Origin: Lentibacillus daqui
GTDB lineage: Bacteria; Bacillota; Bacilli; Bacillales; Amphibacillaceae
Length of the DNA stretch: 64,000 nucleotides
Assembly: GCF_027186265.1 (NCBI RefSeq)
Contig: NZ_CP114176.1
Coordinates: 1,798,001-1,862,000, forward strand
Direction of reading: 5' to 3'
In this document: positions 26,221 to 35,646 of the stretch, one piece after another
Layout of the letters: each line of letters starts with the position of its first letter
Position numbering within the stretch: position 1 is the first letter of the stretch
Notes under the pieces: generated by a model
The model's database searches: none
The model's input: the letters and a program-made list of their open reading frames with translations, nothing else
What the model was told of the DNA's origin: nothing
Program-made: the position numbers and the translations under genes

Positions 26221-26955
26221 ATGAAATATACATATTTTCGTTTATGCATTGTTTTGCTTGTTATCATTGCGACATTAAGCGGATGTTTGTACCCGGATGA
26301 CAAGCTTAGCAAAAATAATGCTCCAAATGAAGATCAACTGGAATTGGTTCAAAATGCGGTTGATGAATACCAGGAACAAACAAATGGTCTGGTTCCCATC
26401 AAAACGAAGGATGAGGATACACCAATTTTTCAAAAATACTTGATTGATTTTACAGCATTAAAGGAAAAGCACCTTATTACCGAAACTCCTGGAAATGCCT
26501 ATGAAAATGGCGGAGTCTATCAATACACATTGATCACGCCGGAGGATAATCCCCGGGTTAAATTAATTGATTTGCGCATGACGGAAACCATTCGTTCGGT
26601 AGGGGTCAAGCTGAATATGTATCGGAATGAGCACATGTATCCGCCATATGGAGAACAAATTACCAAAGGAGTATATAAATTAAATTATAAAAAGTTAGGA
26701 TTGGACAGGGAACCGGTTGTAAAAAGCCCATACTCCCAAAAGAATCTGCCCGTCATTATCAATACCGATGGTGAATTATTTGTTGACTACCGGATGGATC
26801 TTTATGACGCATTAAATAAGCATGGGCATGATGTGAAGGAAGGGGACGACATCCGCTACCTGTTAGCAGAAAACAACCCATTTGTACCAGCGTATTCACT
26901 TCCGTACACTGTTCATGATGGAGAGCCGGTTTTTTTACAAAAAGAAGATAAATAA
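26221..26955 (+). CDS. yphF: Lipoprotein YphF
   Basis: The 244-residue protein has a lipoprotein signal peptide with lipobox LSGC (Cys21), so it should be anchored on the outer face of the membrane. The mature part is soluble with no enzyme motif that I recognise. It corresponds to B. subtilis YphF by position and type. AGGAGGAGAC precedes the ATG. It is followed by a strong terminator before spoIVA. Confidence 0.82.
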   Translation: MKYTYFRLCIVLLVIIATLSGCLYPDDKLSKNNAPNEDQLELVQNAVDEYQEQTNGLVPIKTKDEDTPIFQKYLIDFTALKEKHLITETPGNAYENGGVYQYTLITPEDNPRVKLIDLRMTETIRSVGVKLNMYRNEHMYPPYGEQITKGVYKLNYKKLGLDREPVVKSPYSQKNLPVIINTDGELFVDYRMDLYDALNKHGHDVKEGDDIRYLLAENNPFVPAYSLPYTVHDGEPVFLQKEDK

Positions 26956-26962
26956 GGCATAT

Positions 26963-27003
26963 AAACTCCCTTGTCACATATATTGTGGCAAGGGAGTTTT
27001 ATT
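26963..27003 (+). terminator. Terminator of yphEF
   Basis: AAACTCCCTTG/CAAGGGAGTTT with an inner CAC/GTG stem (one T-G position between), followed by TTTATT. Confidence 0.88.
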
Positions 27004-27132
27004 GGAATGTGATTATTGAATAACGGGTAATTGTTACGACACTCCCCCGAAAATTTCGGTCCTTTCTAATGTTACACGTTATTCACCACAGAGACACCAG
27101 GATTCTTTTTTATATTTTTCTATTCATTTAAG

Positions 27133-27162
27133 GCATAATTTGATAGGACAACATCATAGACT
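27133..27162 (+). promoter_or_regulatory. Sigma-E-type promoter of spoIVA
   Basis: GCATAATT (27133-27140), a 14-base spacer and CATAGACT (27155-27162) resemble the mother-cell sigma-E consensus (kmATATT-N14-CATACAnT), 64 bases before spoIVA. Confidence 0.5.
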
Positions 27163-27225
27163 TGTAATGTCAATTATTCGTAGTTTGTTCGTTAGTAAAT
27201 GTAATGGAGATCGGGAGGGGATCGT

Positions 27226-28704
27226 TTGGAAAGAGTTGATATTTTTAAAGATATTTCGAAGCGGACGAATGGAGATATTTATTTAGGTATTGTTGGAGCG
27301 GTTCGGACAGGCAAATCAACATTTATAAAAAAGTTCATGGAACAGGTTGTATTACCAAGTATTGAAGACGAGAATGATCGCAGTCGTGCACTTGATGAGT
27401 TGCCACAAAGCGCTGCCGGTAAAACAATCATGACGACAGAACCCAAATTCGTTCCCAATCAGGCGGTATCCATACATGTAGATGAGGGTTTGGATGTCAA
27501 TATCAGACTCGTAGATTGTGTAGGATATGCTGTTGATGGCGCCAAAGGTTTTGAAGATGAGAATGGACCAAGAATGATTCACACACCATGGTATGAGGAA
27601 CCAATCCCATTCCATGATGCCGCGGAAATTGGCACAAGAAAGGTTATTCAAGAACATTCTACGATGGGGGTTATTGTAACAACCGATGGAACCATTGGTG
27701 AAATCCCTCGCAGTGACTATGTTGAAGCAGAAGAAAAGGTAGTAGATGAGTTAAAAGAAGTAGGTAAACCATTTATTATGGTGATCAATTCGGTTAGACC
27801 TTCAAGCCAGGAAACGGAGTTATTGAGACAAGAATTGGCAGAAAAATATGATATTCCTGTATTGGCAATTAGTATCGAATCTATGACTGAACATGATGTT
27901 CATAATGTTTTGCGGGAGGCTTTATTCGAATTTCCAGTATTGGAGGTCAATGTGAATCTGCCGAGCTGGGTCATGGTATTACGAGAAAATCATTGGCTCC
28001 GGGAGAATTATCAAGATGCGATCCAGACTACTGTAAAAGACATCAAGCGGCTGCGTGATGTGGATAGCATTGTGGGGCACTTTAACGATTATGAATATAT
28101 TGAACGAGCGAATATTGCCGGGATGGAGATGGGGGATGGGGTCGCTGAAATTGATTTGCATGCACCCGATGATTTATATGACCAAATACTGACAGAAATT
28201 GTTGGTGAAGAAATCCGCGGGAAGGATCATCTGCTTGAACTAATGCAAAATTTCGCCTATGCCAAAAGGGAGTATGATCAGGTTTCAGGTGCATTGCAAA
28301 TGGTCAAACAAACAGGTTACGGAATCGCGGCACCGAGTTTGGAGGATATGGCGCTCGATGAGCCAGAGATTATCCGTCAGGGCTCACGTTTTGGAGTGCG
28401 TCTCAAGGCAGTAGCACCATCCATACACATGATCAAGGTTGAAGTGGAATCTGAATTCGCCCCGATTATCGGAACAGAAAAACAAAGTGAAGAGCTTGTC
28501 AGATATTTGATGCAAGATTTTGAGGAAGATCCGCTATCCATTTGGGAATCAGATATCTTTGGCCGTTCACTCAGTTCAATTGTCAGAGAAGGTATTCAAG
28601 CTAAAATTGCTATGATGCCTGAAAATGCCAGATATAAATTAAAAGATACGCTGGAACGGATTATCAATGAGGGGTCAGGTGGATTAATCGCCATTATTTT
28701 ATAG
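27226..28704 (+). CDS. spoIVA: Stage IV sporulation protein A, coat-basement ATPase
   Basis: The 492-residue protein (same length as B. subtilis SpoIVA) polymerises around the forespore by ATP hydrolysis and forms the base for coat assembly. The Walker A-like motif GAVRTGKST (about 24-32), the LVDCVGY Walker B/switch region and the very conserved C-terminus ERIINEGSGGLIAIIL are present. TTG 27226 is the start, four bases after GGGAGGGGAT, and the family begins xEKVDIFKDI. A probable sigma-E promoter lies upstream and a terminator overlaps the stop codon. Confidence 0.97.
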   Translation: MERVDIFKDISKRTNGDIYLGIVGAVRTGKSTFIKKFMEQVVLPSIEDENDRSRALDELPQSAAGKTIMTTEPKFVPNQAVSIHVDEGLDVNIRLVDCVGYAVDGAKGFEDENGPRMIHTPWYEEPIPFHDAAEIGTRKVIQEHSTMGVIVTTDGTIGEIPRSDYVEAEEKVVDELKEVGKPFIMVINSVRPSSQETELLRQELAEKYDIPVLAISIESMTEHDVHNVLREALFEFPVLEVNVNLPSWVMVLRENHWLRENYQDAIQTTVKDIKRLRDVDSIVGHFNDYEYIERANIAGMEMGDGVAEIDLHAPDDLYDQILTEIVGEEIRGKDHLLELMQNFAYAKREYDQVSGALQMVKQTGYGIAAPSLEDMALDEPEIIRQGSRFGVRLKAVAPSIHMIKVEVESEFAPIIGTEKQSEELVRYLMQDFEEDPLSIWESDIFGRSLSSIVREGIQAKIAMMPENARYKLKDTLERIINEGSGGLIAIIL

Positions 28705-28729
28705 CAGCAAACGGGCTGCTATTTTTTTT
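28702..28729 (+). terminator. Terminator of spoIVA
   Basis: TAGCAGC/GCTGCTA around AAACGG, followed by eight T. The stem begins at the stop codon. Confidence 0.88.
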
Positions 28730-29164
28730 GCGCATTTTTGCACTTAAAAAAAGGGATTGCTCATATAGCTTTGAAACTAAATTCGTCTATTAAAAAGCGT
28801 GAATATGGCGGTTTCATTTTAGTTCTTCCATGAAACCACCAACATTTCTTATATAAATAAAATTTTTTTGTGAAAACAGCAGGAAATTCCGTATTTATGT
28901 CGTATAACTATAATAATGCCTGCGCATTGGATAAGGCGGTTATTTTAACAAAAAACAGGAAAAATCATAAAAAATACCCCAATTTATTATAAAAATACGA
29001 TCTTATTGTTGAATTTTGTTGCAAACTCAGTTATTATAAGCCTTGTCATCAATGAAAAAGGTGGCTTAAAAGTATAAAAGCAGGCAATTTGGTTAACAAA
29101 TGAAGACATCATGATTTATTTGTAATTCCAATGTCTATGAAGACTCTGGGAGGAGGTGAATGTC
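28730..29164 (+). other. Long leader region upstream of hup
   Basis: About 435 AT-rich bases without a protein gene. There is an imperfect hairpin at 28810-28842 (GGCGGTTTCAT with ATGAAACCACC) and the hup promoter at 29009-29037. The transcript leader to the HU start would be about 120 bases. Confidence 0.5.
29009..29037 (+). promoter_or_regulatory. Sigma-A-type promoter of hup
   Basis: TTGAAT (29009-29014), a 17-base spacer and TATTAT (29032-29037) lie 127 bases upstream of the HU start. Confidence 0.6.
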
Positions 29165-29437
29165 ATGAATAAAACAGACTTAATAAATGCAGTAGCTGAG
29201 AAGAGCGAACTATCAAAGAAAGATGCTACAAAAGCTGTTGATGCAGTTTTTGAATCTGTCATGGATTCACTTAAACAAGGTGAAAAAGTACAGTTGATTG
29301 GATTTGGGAACTTTGAAGTACGTGAGCGTTCAGCTCGTAAAGGCCGCAATCCACAAACTGGTGAAGAAATTGAAATTCCTGCAAGCAAGGTGCCTGCGTT
29401 TAAACCAGGAAAAGCCCTTAAAGATACAGTAAAATAA
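29165..29437 (+). CDS. hup: DNA-binding protein HU (HBsu)
   Basis: The 90-residue protein is a textbook HU: N-terminal helices MNKTDLINAVAEKSELS, the central GFGNFEVRERSARKGRNPQTG arm region (bacterial histone-like signature) and KVPAFKPGKALKD at the end. It compacts the nucleoid as a homodimer and is essential in B. subtilis. ATG 29165 follows GGGAGGAGGTGA; GTG 29156 is inside that site. A strong terminator follows. Confidence 0.97.
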   Translation: MNKTDLINAVAEKSELSKKDATKAVDAVFESVMDSLKQGEKVQLIGFGNFEVRERSARKGRNPQTGEEIEIPASKVPAFKPGKALKDTVK

Positions 29438-29455
29438 TGGATTTACATAGGGCGG

Positions 29456-29487
29456 AAAAAGGATGCGTCAATGCGCATCCTTTTTCT
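29456..29487 (+). terminator. Terminator of hup
   Basis: AAAAAGGATGCG pairs with CGCATCCTTTTT around a six-base loop. Confidence 0.92.
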
Positions 29488-29783
29488 ATGGAAAAAAGAA
29501 ATACTTCTTGAATGAAGTTTCACCAGTAGAACGGGACTAACATTCACGGGAGTAGCCCCCACTGAAGTTTCACTTTATGATTTGCCAAGGAATTATGCTA
29601 TAATGACTTGGGAAGATGAAAGCCGTGTACAACTGTCTCATTTGGTACAAGCGCATCCTGCTTAAAGGCGGGATCAACCTTGTAAGAGGATTGGCAGATT
29701 TCAAGTGATACAATCAAACCAGACAGTTAGCTTATTGCCCATCTATTCCGGTGACCTTAGTGAAAAGGCTTAGGTGATGATAT
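29488..29783 (+). other. Long region upstream of hepS
   Basis: Nearly 300 bases without a protein gene. TGAAGTTTCAC occurs twice, exactly 60 bases apart (29513 and 29573), around a GC-richer block. TATAAT at about 29598 is a possible -10 box. The following leader has a small hairpin (ATCCTGC/GGCGGGAT near 29657-29676). In B. subtilis mtrA and mtrB lie here; neither is present. Confidence 0.45.
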
Positions 29784-30566
29784 TTGAACACACTAGATAA
29801 GCAAATGAAAAAATACAAAGCATTAATTAACAAGCATATGCAACATACATATTTAGACAAGTACATAAGAAGTGCGATTATCCCCGAAGAGAAACTATTT
29901 GTTTTGTTATCCGTTATCAATACCAAGGGGTTATCTGAATCACAAAAAGACACATATATCATTACCGCGATGCTCGTTCAAATAGCGTTGGACACGCATG
30001 ACACGGTCGTAAAAGTAACGGATCCTGCTGAGGGCAAACAGGAAAAACGCAGAAAACAGTTATCCGTTCTTGCCGGGGATTATTATAGTGGGCTCTATTA
30101 TTCATTACTGGCAAATAGTAACGATTTTGATATGATTCATGTGCTTGCAACAGCAATTAAAGAAATCAATGAGGCAAAAATGAACTTGTATTATTTGGCT
30201 ACTGATTCCTTGGAGAAATACGTACAAATTGTGAAGAAGGTGGAATCTTTATTATTTGTTCGGATAGCAATGCATGTGAATGAATTCGCGATAATAGGTT
30301 TGTTGGAGAATTGGTTGCTGGAAAATCGGCTGGTTCATGAAAAACAATGCTTGCAAAACAAAGGATATTCACCTTTGTTTGCTTGGTGGCCTAAAGATGA
30401 ATCTGTTCTATCAGCCAATTTGGAATCAATCATCGACCGTTTGCATGCGCGAATAAAAACAGAAATTGAGGAAATTCCATCCAGTTATCATGACCTGTCA
30501 GATCGTATAACCGCTCAACTGAATGATCATTCTACGATCCGAACAAAACAAGCGGAAGAAGGGTAA
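29784..30566 (+). CDS. hepS: Heptaprenyl diphosphate synthase component I
   Basis: The 260-residue protein is the small, non-catalytic subunit of heptaprenyl diphosphate synthase, which makes the menaquinone-7 side chain with HepT. It lacks DDxxD motifs, as expected. Identification rests on size, the helical character and position directly before menG and hepT; segments such as LSESQKDTYIITAMLVQIALDTHD are typical of the HEPPP_synt_1 family. Translation starts at TTG 29784 after AGGTGATGAT. menG begins three bases after its stop. Confidence 0.88.
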   Translation: MNTLDKQMKKYKALINKHMQHTYLDKYIRSAIIPEEKLFVLLSVINTKGLSESQKDTYIITAMLVQIALDTHDTVVKVTDPAEGKQEKRRKQLSVLAGDYYSGLYYSLLANSNDFDMIHVLATAIKEINEAKMNLYYLATDSLEKYVQIVKKVESLLFVRIAMHVNEFAIIGLLENWLLENRLVHEKQCLQNKGYSPLFAWWPKDESVLSANLESIIDRLHARIKTEIEEIPSSYHDLSDRITAQLNDHSTIRTKQAEEG

Positions 30567-30569
30567 CAG

Positions 30570-31280
30570 ATGCAACAGCAAGAGAAAGAGGAACGTGTCC
30601 ATCACGTGTTTGAAAAAATATATAATAACTATGATGCAATGAATTCCGTTATCTCATTTGAAATGCACAAGGCATGGCGCAAAGATGTGATGAAGCAAAT
30701 GCAAGTGCAAAATGGTGAACAAGCACTTGATGTTTGTTGTGGAACCGGTGATTGGTCATTTTCCCTGGCAAAAAAAGTAGGGCCAACGGGGAAGGTAATT
30801 GGATTGGATTTTAGTGAGAACATGCTTCAAGTTGCCAAAGAAAAACAAAGACATACATTTCCAATGAGGCAGCTCCAATTTATCCACGGAAATGCCATGC
30901 AGTTACCATTTGCAGACAATACATTTGATTATGTTACCATCGGATTTGGTTTAAGAAATGTCCCGGATTATATGACTGTTTTAAGGGAAATGTATCGAGT
31001 AGTTAAACCAAATGGGAAAGTTGTGTGTTTGGAGACATCCCAGCCTACAATGATTGGCTATAGACAACTATTTTATTTTTATTTTCGATTTATTATGCCA
31101 TTATTTGGCCGTTTATTTGCAAAGAGCTATAAGGAGTATGCCTGGTTACATGAATCAGCAAGAGATTTTCCAGGTAAACAGAAATTGAAACAGATGTTTG
31201 AACAAGCAGGTTTCTCCCAAGTTCAAGTAAAAAGTTACAGTGGCGGAGCAGCAGCAATGCATATGGGCACAAAGGCGTAA
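30570..31280 (+). CDS. menG: Demethylmenaquinone methyltransferase MenG (UbiE family)
   Basis: The 236-residue SAM-dependent methyltransferase completes menaquinone. Motif I is ALDVCCGTGDWSF, with the post-I VIGLDFSENML and the UbiE signature ITIGFGLRNVPD-like stretch (YVTIGFGLRNVPDY), and the late SYSGGAAAMHMG. The last codons (GTKA and stop) lie inside the first direct repeat of repeat copy B, so the native C-terminus was probably replaced. It sits between hepS and hepT; the repeat separates it from hepT by 325 bases. Confidence 0.93.
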   Translation: MQQQEKEERVHHVFEKIYNNYDAMNSVISFEMHKAWRKDVMKQMQVQNGEQALDVCCGTGDWSFSLAKKVGPTGKVIGLDFSENMLQVAKEKQRHTFPMRQLQFIHGNAMQLPFADNTFDYVTIGFGLRNVPDYMTVLREMYRVVKPNGKVVCLETSQPTMIGYRQLFYFYFRFIMPLFGRLFAKSYKEYAWLHESARDFPGKQKLKQMFEQAGFSQVQVKSYSGGAAAMHMGTKA

Positions 31281-31556
31281 GCACCCCGGTTAGCGGCGTA
31301 CAAACTGCGCCCGTGCAACACGGGTGGTTCGGCGTTGCCGCGCAAAGCGGCGTCCTTAGCCGAACATCCTTACCTACGAGATAAAGGAAACATGCCCCTG
31401 CAAAAGGGGTATGCCGACGTTGGCTGCAAAAGCCGTTCTTAGTCGGCCTTCCTTTAACTTACGAACCGATGTTGACTTATCGTAGGAAGAAACCTGAAGT
31501 TTGCTAGCCGCTGGGTGCTGAAGCCAGACGGCACAAAGGCGTAAGCACCCGGTTAG
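31266..31556. repeat. Dispersed repeat family 1, copy B
   Basis: A 291-base element between menG and hepT, inverted relative to copy A. It is bounded by direct repeats of 28 and 27 bases (31266-31293 and 31530-31556, GGCACAAAGGCGTAAGCACC...), which are themselves diverged forms of the 29-base repeat of copy A in reverse. The core 31376-31513 matches copy A. An additional GC-rich block (31300-31370) has stems CCCGTG/CACGGG, GTTCGGC/GCCGAAC and GCCGC/GCGGC. It lies inside an operon and does not contain a gene. Confidence 0.85.
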
Positions 31557-31605
31557 GCTTGCCACATTAGTACAAAACAATGTTGAAACGCAAAAGGTGA
31601 CATGC

Positions 31606-32577
31606 ATGAAATTAGCGAAGACTTATGGATATTTAAAAAAAGATTTAGATCATATTGAACAAGCCTTAAATAGCGCAATCCAGGCGGAACACCCTGTTTT
31701 ACGGAATGCAGCTACACAGTTATTGAATGCTGGTGGAAAAAGGATCCGTCCGGTATTTGTTCTGCTGTCCGGACAATTTGGCAACTATGATATGGAACGG
31801 ATGAAGACTGTTGCTGTCTCGCTGGAACTCATTCACATGGCTACGCTTGTTCACGACGATGTGATTGACGATGCTGAGTTACGGAGGGGAAAACCAACCA
31901 TTCGGCAATTATACGATAATCGTGTTGCTATGTATGCCGGTGATTATATACTGGCGAGATCCTTAGAACAAATCACCATGTTAAAAAAACCGCAAGCACA
32001 CCATGTGTTATCAAAGACGATTGTCGACGTTTGCATTGGAGAGATCGAGCAGATCAAGGACAAGTATGACTGGAACCAGCATCTGAGAAATTATTTGCGC
32101 AGAATCAAGCGAAAAACGGCCTTATTAATCGCAACAAGTTGCAAATTGGGAGCCATTGCTGCGGATGTGTCTGAAGTATATGCCAATAAATTATATCAGT
32201 ACGGTTATTATATTGGCATGTCTTATCAAATTATTGATGACATCCTCGATTTCACCTCATCCGCGCAAGAACTCGGCAAGCCGGTTGGAAATGATCTGTT
32301 GCAAGGCAATATTACCTTACCTGTTTTATTCGCTATGGAGGATAAAGACTTTAAGCGTTTATTACAAGAAACCTTTTTGAATCCGGATACCATTTCGGAT
32401 AGGCAGATGCAAGTGCTGTTGACGGGACTGCATGAAACAGATGCGATAAACCGCTCCTATAACTTGAGTAATCGTTATTTGGAAAAGGCATTGCATATTG
32501 TCGAGCAATTGCCGAATGTCAAAGCAAGGAACACATTAAAGGAAGTTGCTAAATACATTGGTAAGCGACGTACGTGA
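31606..32577 (+). CDS. hepT: Heptaprenyl diphosphate synthase component II
   Basis: The 323-residue trans-prenyltransferase is the catalytic subunit. Both aspartate-rich motifs are present: FARM in HDDVIDDAELRRGKPT (about 82-97) and SARM in IIDDILDFT (about 207-215); GGKRIRPVFVLLSG is the isoprenyl-PP binding region. With HepS it extends FPP with four IPP units. ATG 31606 follows AAAAGGTGA; GTG 31597 lies in the site. Confidence 0.95.
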   Translation: MKLAKTYGYLKKDLDHIEQALNSAIQAEHPVLRNAATQLLNAGGKRIRPVFVLLSGQFGNYDMERMKTVAVSLELIHMATLVHDDVIDDAELRRGKPTIRQLYDNRVAMYAGDYILARSLEQITMLKKPQAHHVLSKTIVDVCIGEIEQIKDKYDWNQHLRNYLRRIKRKTALLIATSCKLGAIAADVSEVYANKLYQYGYYIGMSYQIIDDILDFTSSAQELGKPVGNDLLQGNITLPVLFAMEDKDFKRLLQETFLNPDTISDRQMQVLLTGLHETDAINRSYNLSNRYLEKALHIVEQLPNVKARNTLKEVAKYIGKRRT

Positions 32578-32652
32578 ACATTGTCATTTCTGTCAAAGTT
32601 TGTTAAGATTTTATAGGTTTGACAAAATATACATACTTGAAGAGGTGGAAAA

Positions 32653-33099
32653 ATGGAAAAAACATTTTTGATGGTAAAGCCGGATGGTGTGCAACGCGAT
32701 TTAATTGGTGAAATTGTTACACGTTTTGAACGGAAAGGATTTCAACTCGTCGGCGCGAAATTAATGAACATTTCGACAGATTTAGCCGAAACACATTATA
32801 GTGAACATAAGGAACGCCCTTTCTTTGGTGAATTGGTAGGATTCATCACATCCGGACCTGTATTTGCCATGGTTTGGGAAGGAGAAAACGTGATTACAAC
32901 TGCTCGGGAAATGATGGGAAAAACCAACCCAGCTGAGGCAGCGCCAGGTACCATTCGTGGCGATTTCGGTGTTACGGTTGGAAAAAACATTATTCATGGC
33001 TCTGATTCGCCTGAAAGCGCTGTACGTGAAATCAATTTATTTTTCAATGAAAACGATATTTTATCATATGAAAAACAAGAGAACACTTGGATTTATTAA
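32653..33099 (+). CDS. ndk: Nucleoside diphosphate kinase
   Basis: The 148-residue enzyme equilibrates NTP pools through a phosphohistidine; the active His115 is in the signature NIIHGSDSPESA. The N-terminal MEKTFLMVKPDGVQR is standard. GAAGAGGTGG precedes the ATG. In B. subtilis cheR lies between ndk and the aro genes; it is absent here. Two terminators follow. Confidence 0.97.
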   Translation: MEKTFLMVKPDGVQRDLIGEIVTRFERKGFQLVGAKLMNISTDLAETHYSEHKERPFFGELVGFITSGPVFAMVWEGENVITTAREMMGKTNPAEAAPGTIRGDFGVTVGKNIIHGSDSPESAVREINLFFNENDILSYEKQENTWIY

Positions 33100-33107
33100 A
33101 CAGCAAC

Positions 33108-33138
33108 AACCTCCGTCCCAAAACGGAGGTTTCTTTAT
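33108..33138 (+). terminator. Terminator of ndk
   Basis: AACCTCCGT/ACGGAGGTT around CCCAAA, followed by TCTTTATT. Confidence 0.85.
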
Positions 33139-33203
33139 TACAGGATACTTTTTTTACCACGCATTAACTGGCAGTAATCCCCCTGCTTTATAAAACAAAA
33201 AGG

Positions 33204-33241
33204 AAATACTCTTGTGGATTGATGCCCAAGGGTATTTTTTT
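33204..33241 (+). terminator. Second terminator after ndk
   Basis: AAATACTCTTG pairs with CAAGGGTATTT (one T-G pair), followed by TTTTT. It gives a tandem stop before the aro operon. The remaining 160 bases to aroC hold no gene. Confidence 0.75.
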
Positions 33242-33400
33242 AAGTGTCAGCGACTATATTTGAATCGCTCCATTGCATAAATCAATTATTCGTCATATAA
33301 TTATAAATTATTACTTACATAATCATTTCCTTAAATATTGCCACATTTGGATTTGAATGTGATATAGTTATACAAAATTGCTTGGATGGAGGATGTAACA

Positions 33401-34567
33401 ATGCGTTATTTAACTGCGGGAGAATCACACGGAAAACAACTGACAACAATCATCGAAGGCATTCCTTCCAATATGCCATTGGTTAAAGAAGATATTAATT
33501 CTTCTTTGCTACGTAGACAAAAAGGGCATGGGCGTGGTAAACGCATGCAAATCGAAAAGGACATGGCTGAAATAACGAGTGGTGTTCGTCATGGCTACAC
33601 ATTGGGCTCGCCGATAGCTTTGGTTATACATAATGATGATTTTAAACATTGGACCGATATCATGGGAGAGGATCCAGTTGCGCAAGATCAAAAAATCCGT
33701 CGTGAAGTATCACGGCCGAGACCAGGGCATGCGGATTTGAATGGTGCACTTAAATATGGTCATCGGGATATGCGCAATGTACTGGAACGCTCCTCGGCAA
33801 GAGAAACGGCTGCACGCGTGGCTGCTGGGGCCGTTGCAAAAACACTGTTAAAACAACTGGGTATTGACGTTGTTGGCTATGTTAAAGAAATCGCTGGAAT
33901 TCGGGCTGCTGAGATAAGTGATTTATCATGCCAGGAGCGATTTGAACGACAAGAAGCGTCTCCTGTACGTACGCTTGACAAAACAGTGGAAAAAGAAATG
34001 ATGGATGCCATCGATCAAGCCAAAAAGGATGGTGATTCAATCGGTGGGATTTGTGAGGTATATGTACAAGGCATGCCCGCTGGTGTTGGTTCCTATGTCC
34101 ACTATGATCGTAAACTTGATGGCCGGATCGCTGGTAGTGTTGCAAGTATTAATGCATTTAAAGGGGTCGAATTTGGTATCGGTTTTGAAGCAGCCCGAAA
34201 AAACGGCAGCGAAGTCCATGATGAAATTACCTGGAACGAACAAGCTGGCTATTATCGCAAAACCAATCGACTGGGTGGTTTTGAAGGTGGAATGACGACC
34301 GGGATGCCCATCATTGTCCGTGGTGTCATGAAACCAATCCCAACTTTGTATAAACCGTTGCAAAGTATTGACATTGAAACAAAGGAGCCGTTTCATGCAA
34401 GTATCGAGCGATCTGATTCGTGTGCTGTCCCAGCTGCATCTGTGGTCATGGAACATGTGGTGGCCTTTGAGCTGGCCCGGACGCTTTTGGAACAATTTCC
34501 AAACGACCAGTTTGATAAATTGAAAGCGGCCATTGATGAATACCGGGAAGAAATAAGGTGTTTTTAA
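33401..34567 (+). CDS. aroC: Chorismate synthase
   Basis: The 388-residue FMN-dependent enzyme converts EPSP to chorismate (named AroF in B. subtilis). The three signatures are present: MRYLTAGESHG at the N-terminus, RRQKGHGRGKRM, and the ERSSARETAARVAAGA block; SRPRPGHADL is also clear. ATG 33401 lies seven bases after GGAGGAT; ATG 33386 is upstream of that site. It opens the aro operon, and its stop overlaps aroB by one base. Confidence 0.97.
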   Translation: MRYLTAGESHGKQLTTIIEGIPSNMPLVKEDINSSLLRRQKGHGRGKRMQIEKDMAEITSGVRHGYTLGSPIALVIHNDDFKHWTDIMGEDPVAQDQKIRREVSRPRPGHADLNGALKYGHRDMRNVLERSSARETAARVAAGAVAKTLLKQLGIDVVGYVKEIAGIRAAEISDLSCQERFERQEASPVRTLDKTVEKEMMDAIDQAKKDGDSIGGICEVYVQGMPAGVGSYVHYDRKLDGRIAGSVASINAFKGVEFGIGFEAARKNGSEVHDEITWNEQAGYYRKTNRLGGFEGGMTTGMPIIVRGVMKPIPTLYKPLQSIDIETKEPFHASIERSDSCAVPAASVVMEHVVAFELARTLLEQFPNDQFDKLKAAIDEYREEIRCF

Positions 34568-35646
34568 TGGATAAACTATTGATCCAAACAAGTACAGATC
34601 CTTACTTTATTTTTACGGGTAAGGATCTGCGGTTTTCACTAACTAAAATTTTACCGAAAAAGTACCCGACAATCATGATAATTACTGACGATATTGTGGC
34701 CGATTTATATCTTGATGATTGTCTGAAAAGTTTGCCGAAAGATGCTCGTATCTTTCATTCGATTGTCCAGCACGGCGAACACGCAAAGGGAATCAAGACA
34801 TACTATCAGTTGCTTACTGATGCGATTACCGGTGGTTTGGACAGGCAATCTCTGATTATTGCTTTAGGCGGTGGTGTTGTCGGAGATCTTGCCGGATTTG
34901 TTGCTGCTACCTTTATGCGCGGAATTGATTACATTCAAATGCCGACGACTATCCTCGCGCACGATAGTAGTGTAGGGGGAAAGGTTGCGATTAACCACGA
35001 ATTAGGAAAAAATCTGATTGGTAATTTTTACCCACCGAAAGCGGTTATTTATGATACAACAACATTGGCATCATTGGACGAACGGGAAATACGTTCCGGT
35101 TATGCCGAACTTGTCAAGGAAGCATTAATTGCGGATAAAACATTTTTTGATCAATTAATGAATACAAATCTTGCTTCGCTAACGACTGATCAGTTGGCAA
35201 ATCATTTGCAAAACGGTATGGCGATCAAGGCAAAAATAGTAGAAGCGGATGAAAAAGAAGCCGGTATTCGCAAATACTTAAATCTTGGTCATACACTCGG
35301 TCATGCACTCGAAGCAGAATTAGGTTATGGCATATTGACACATGGTGAAGCAGTGGCGATCGGTACATTATTCGCGATCAAGGTCAGCGAAACGATTTTT
35401 TCTGGAAATCTACCATATATGAAACTAAAAAGCTGGCTGCAAGAAAATAATTATCCATTATCAGTAAAGCCGGCGGTCAATGTGACAGCATTAATAAACA
35501 AAATGAAATCAGATAAAAAAACGGTAGCCAAAAAGATTCATATGGTATTACTGAAACAAATTGGTAATTTGCAGGAGATGGAAATAAGTGACAAAGAGAT
35601 ATCTTTATTATTGGAATCATTCTTTAGAGAGCTGGTGGTAGCATGA
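34567..35646 (+). CDS. aroB: 3-dehydroquinate synthase
   Basis: The 359-residue NAD- and metal-dependent enzyme converts DAHP to 3-dehydroquinate. The GGGVVGDLAGFVAATFMRG motif, PTTILAHDSSVGGK and the metal histidines in LNLGHTLGHALE are present. ATG 34567 overlaps the aroC stop; AAGGTG lies upstream. The stop overlaps aroH in ATGA. Confidence 0.96.
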   Translation: MDKLLIQTSTDPYFIFTGKDLRFSLTKILPKKYPTIMIITDDIVADLYLDDCLKSLPKDARIFHSIVQHGEHAKGIKTYYQLLTDAITGGLDRQSLIIALGGGVVGDLAGFVAATFMRGIDYIQMPTTILAHDSSVGGKVAINHELGKNLIGNFYPPKAVIYDTTTLASLDEREIRSGYAELVKEALIADKTFFDQLMNTNLASLTTDQLANHLQNGMAIKAKIVEADEKEAGIRKYLNLGHTLGHALEAELGYGILTHGEAVAIGTLFAIKVSETIFSGNLPYMKLKSWLQENNYPLSVKPAVNVTALINKMKSDKKTVAKKIHMVLLKQIGNLQEMEISDKEISLLLESFFRELVVA

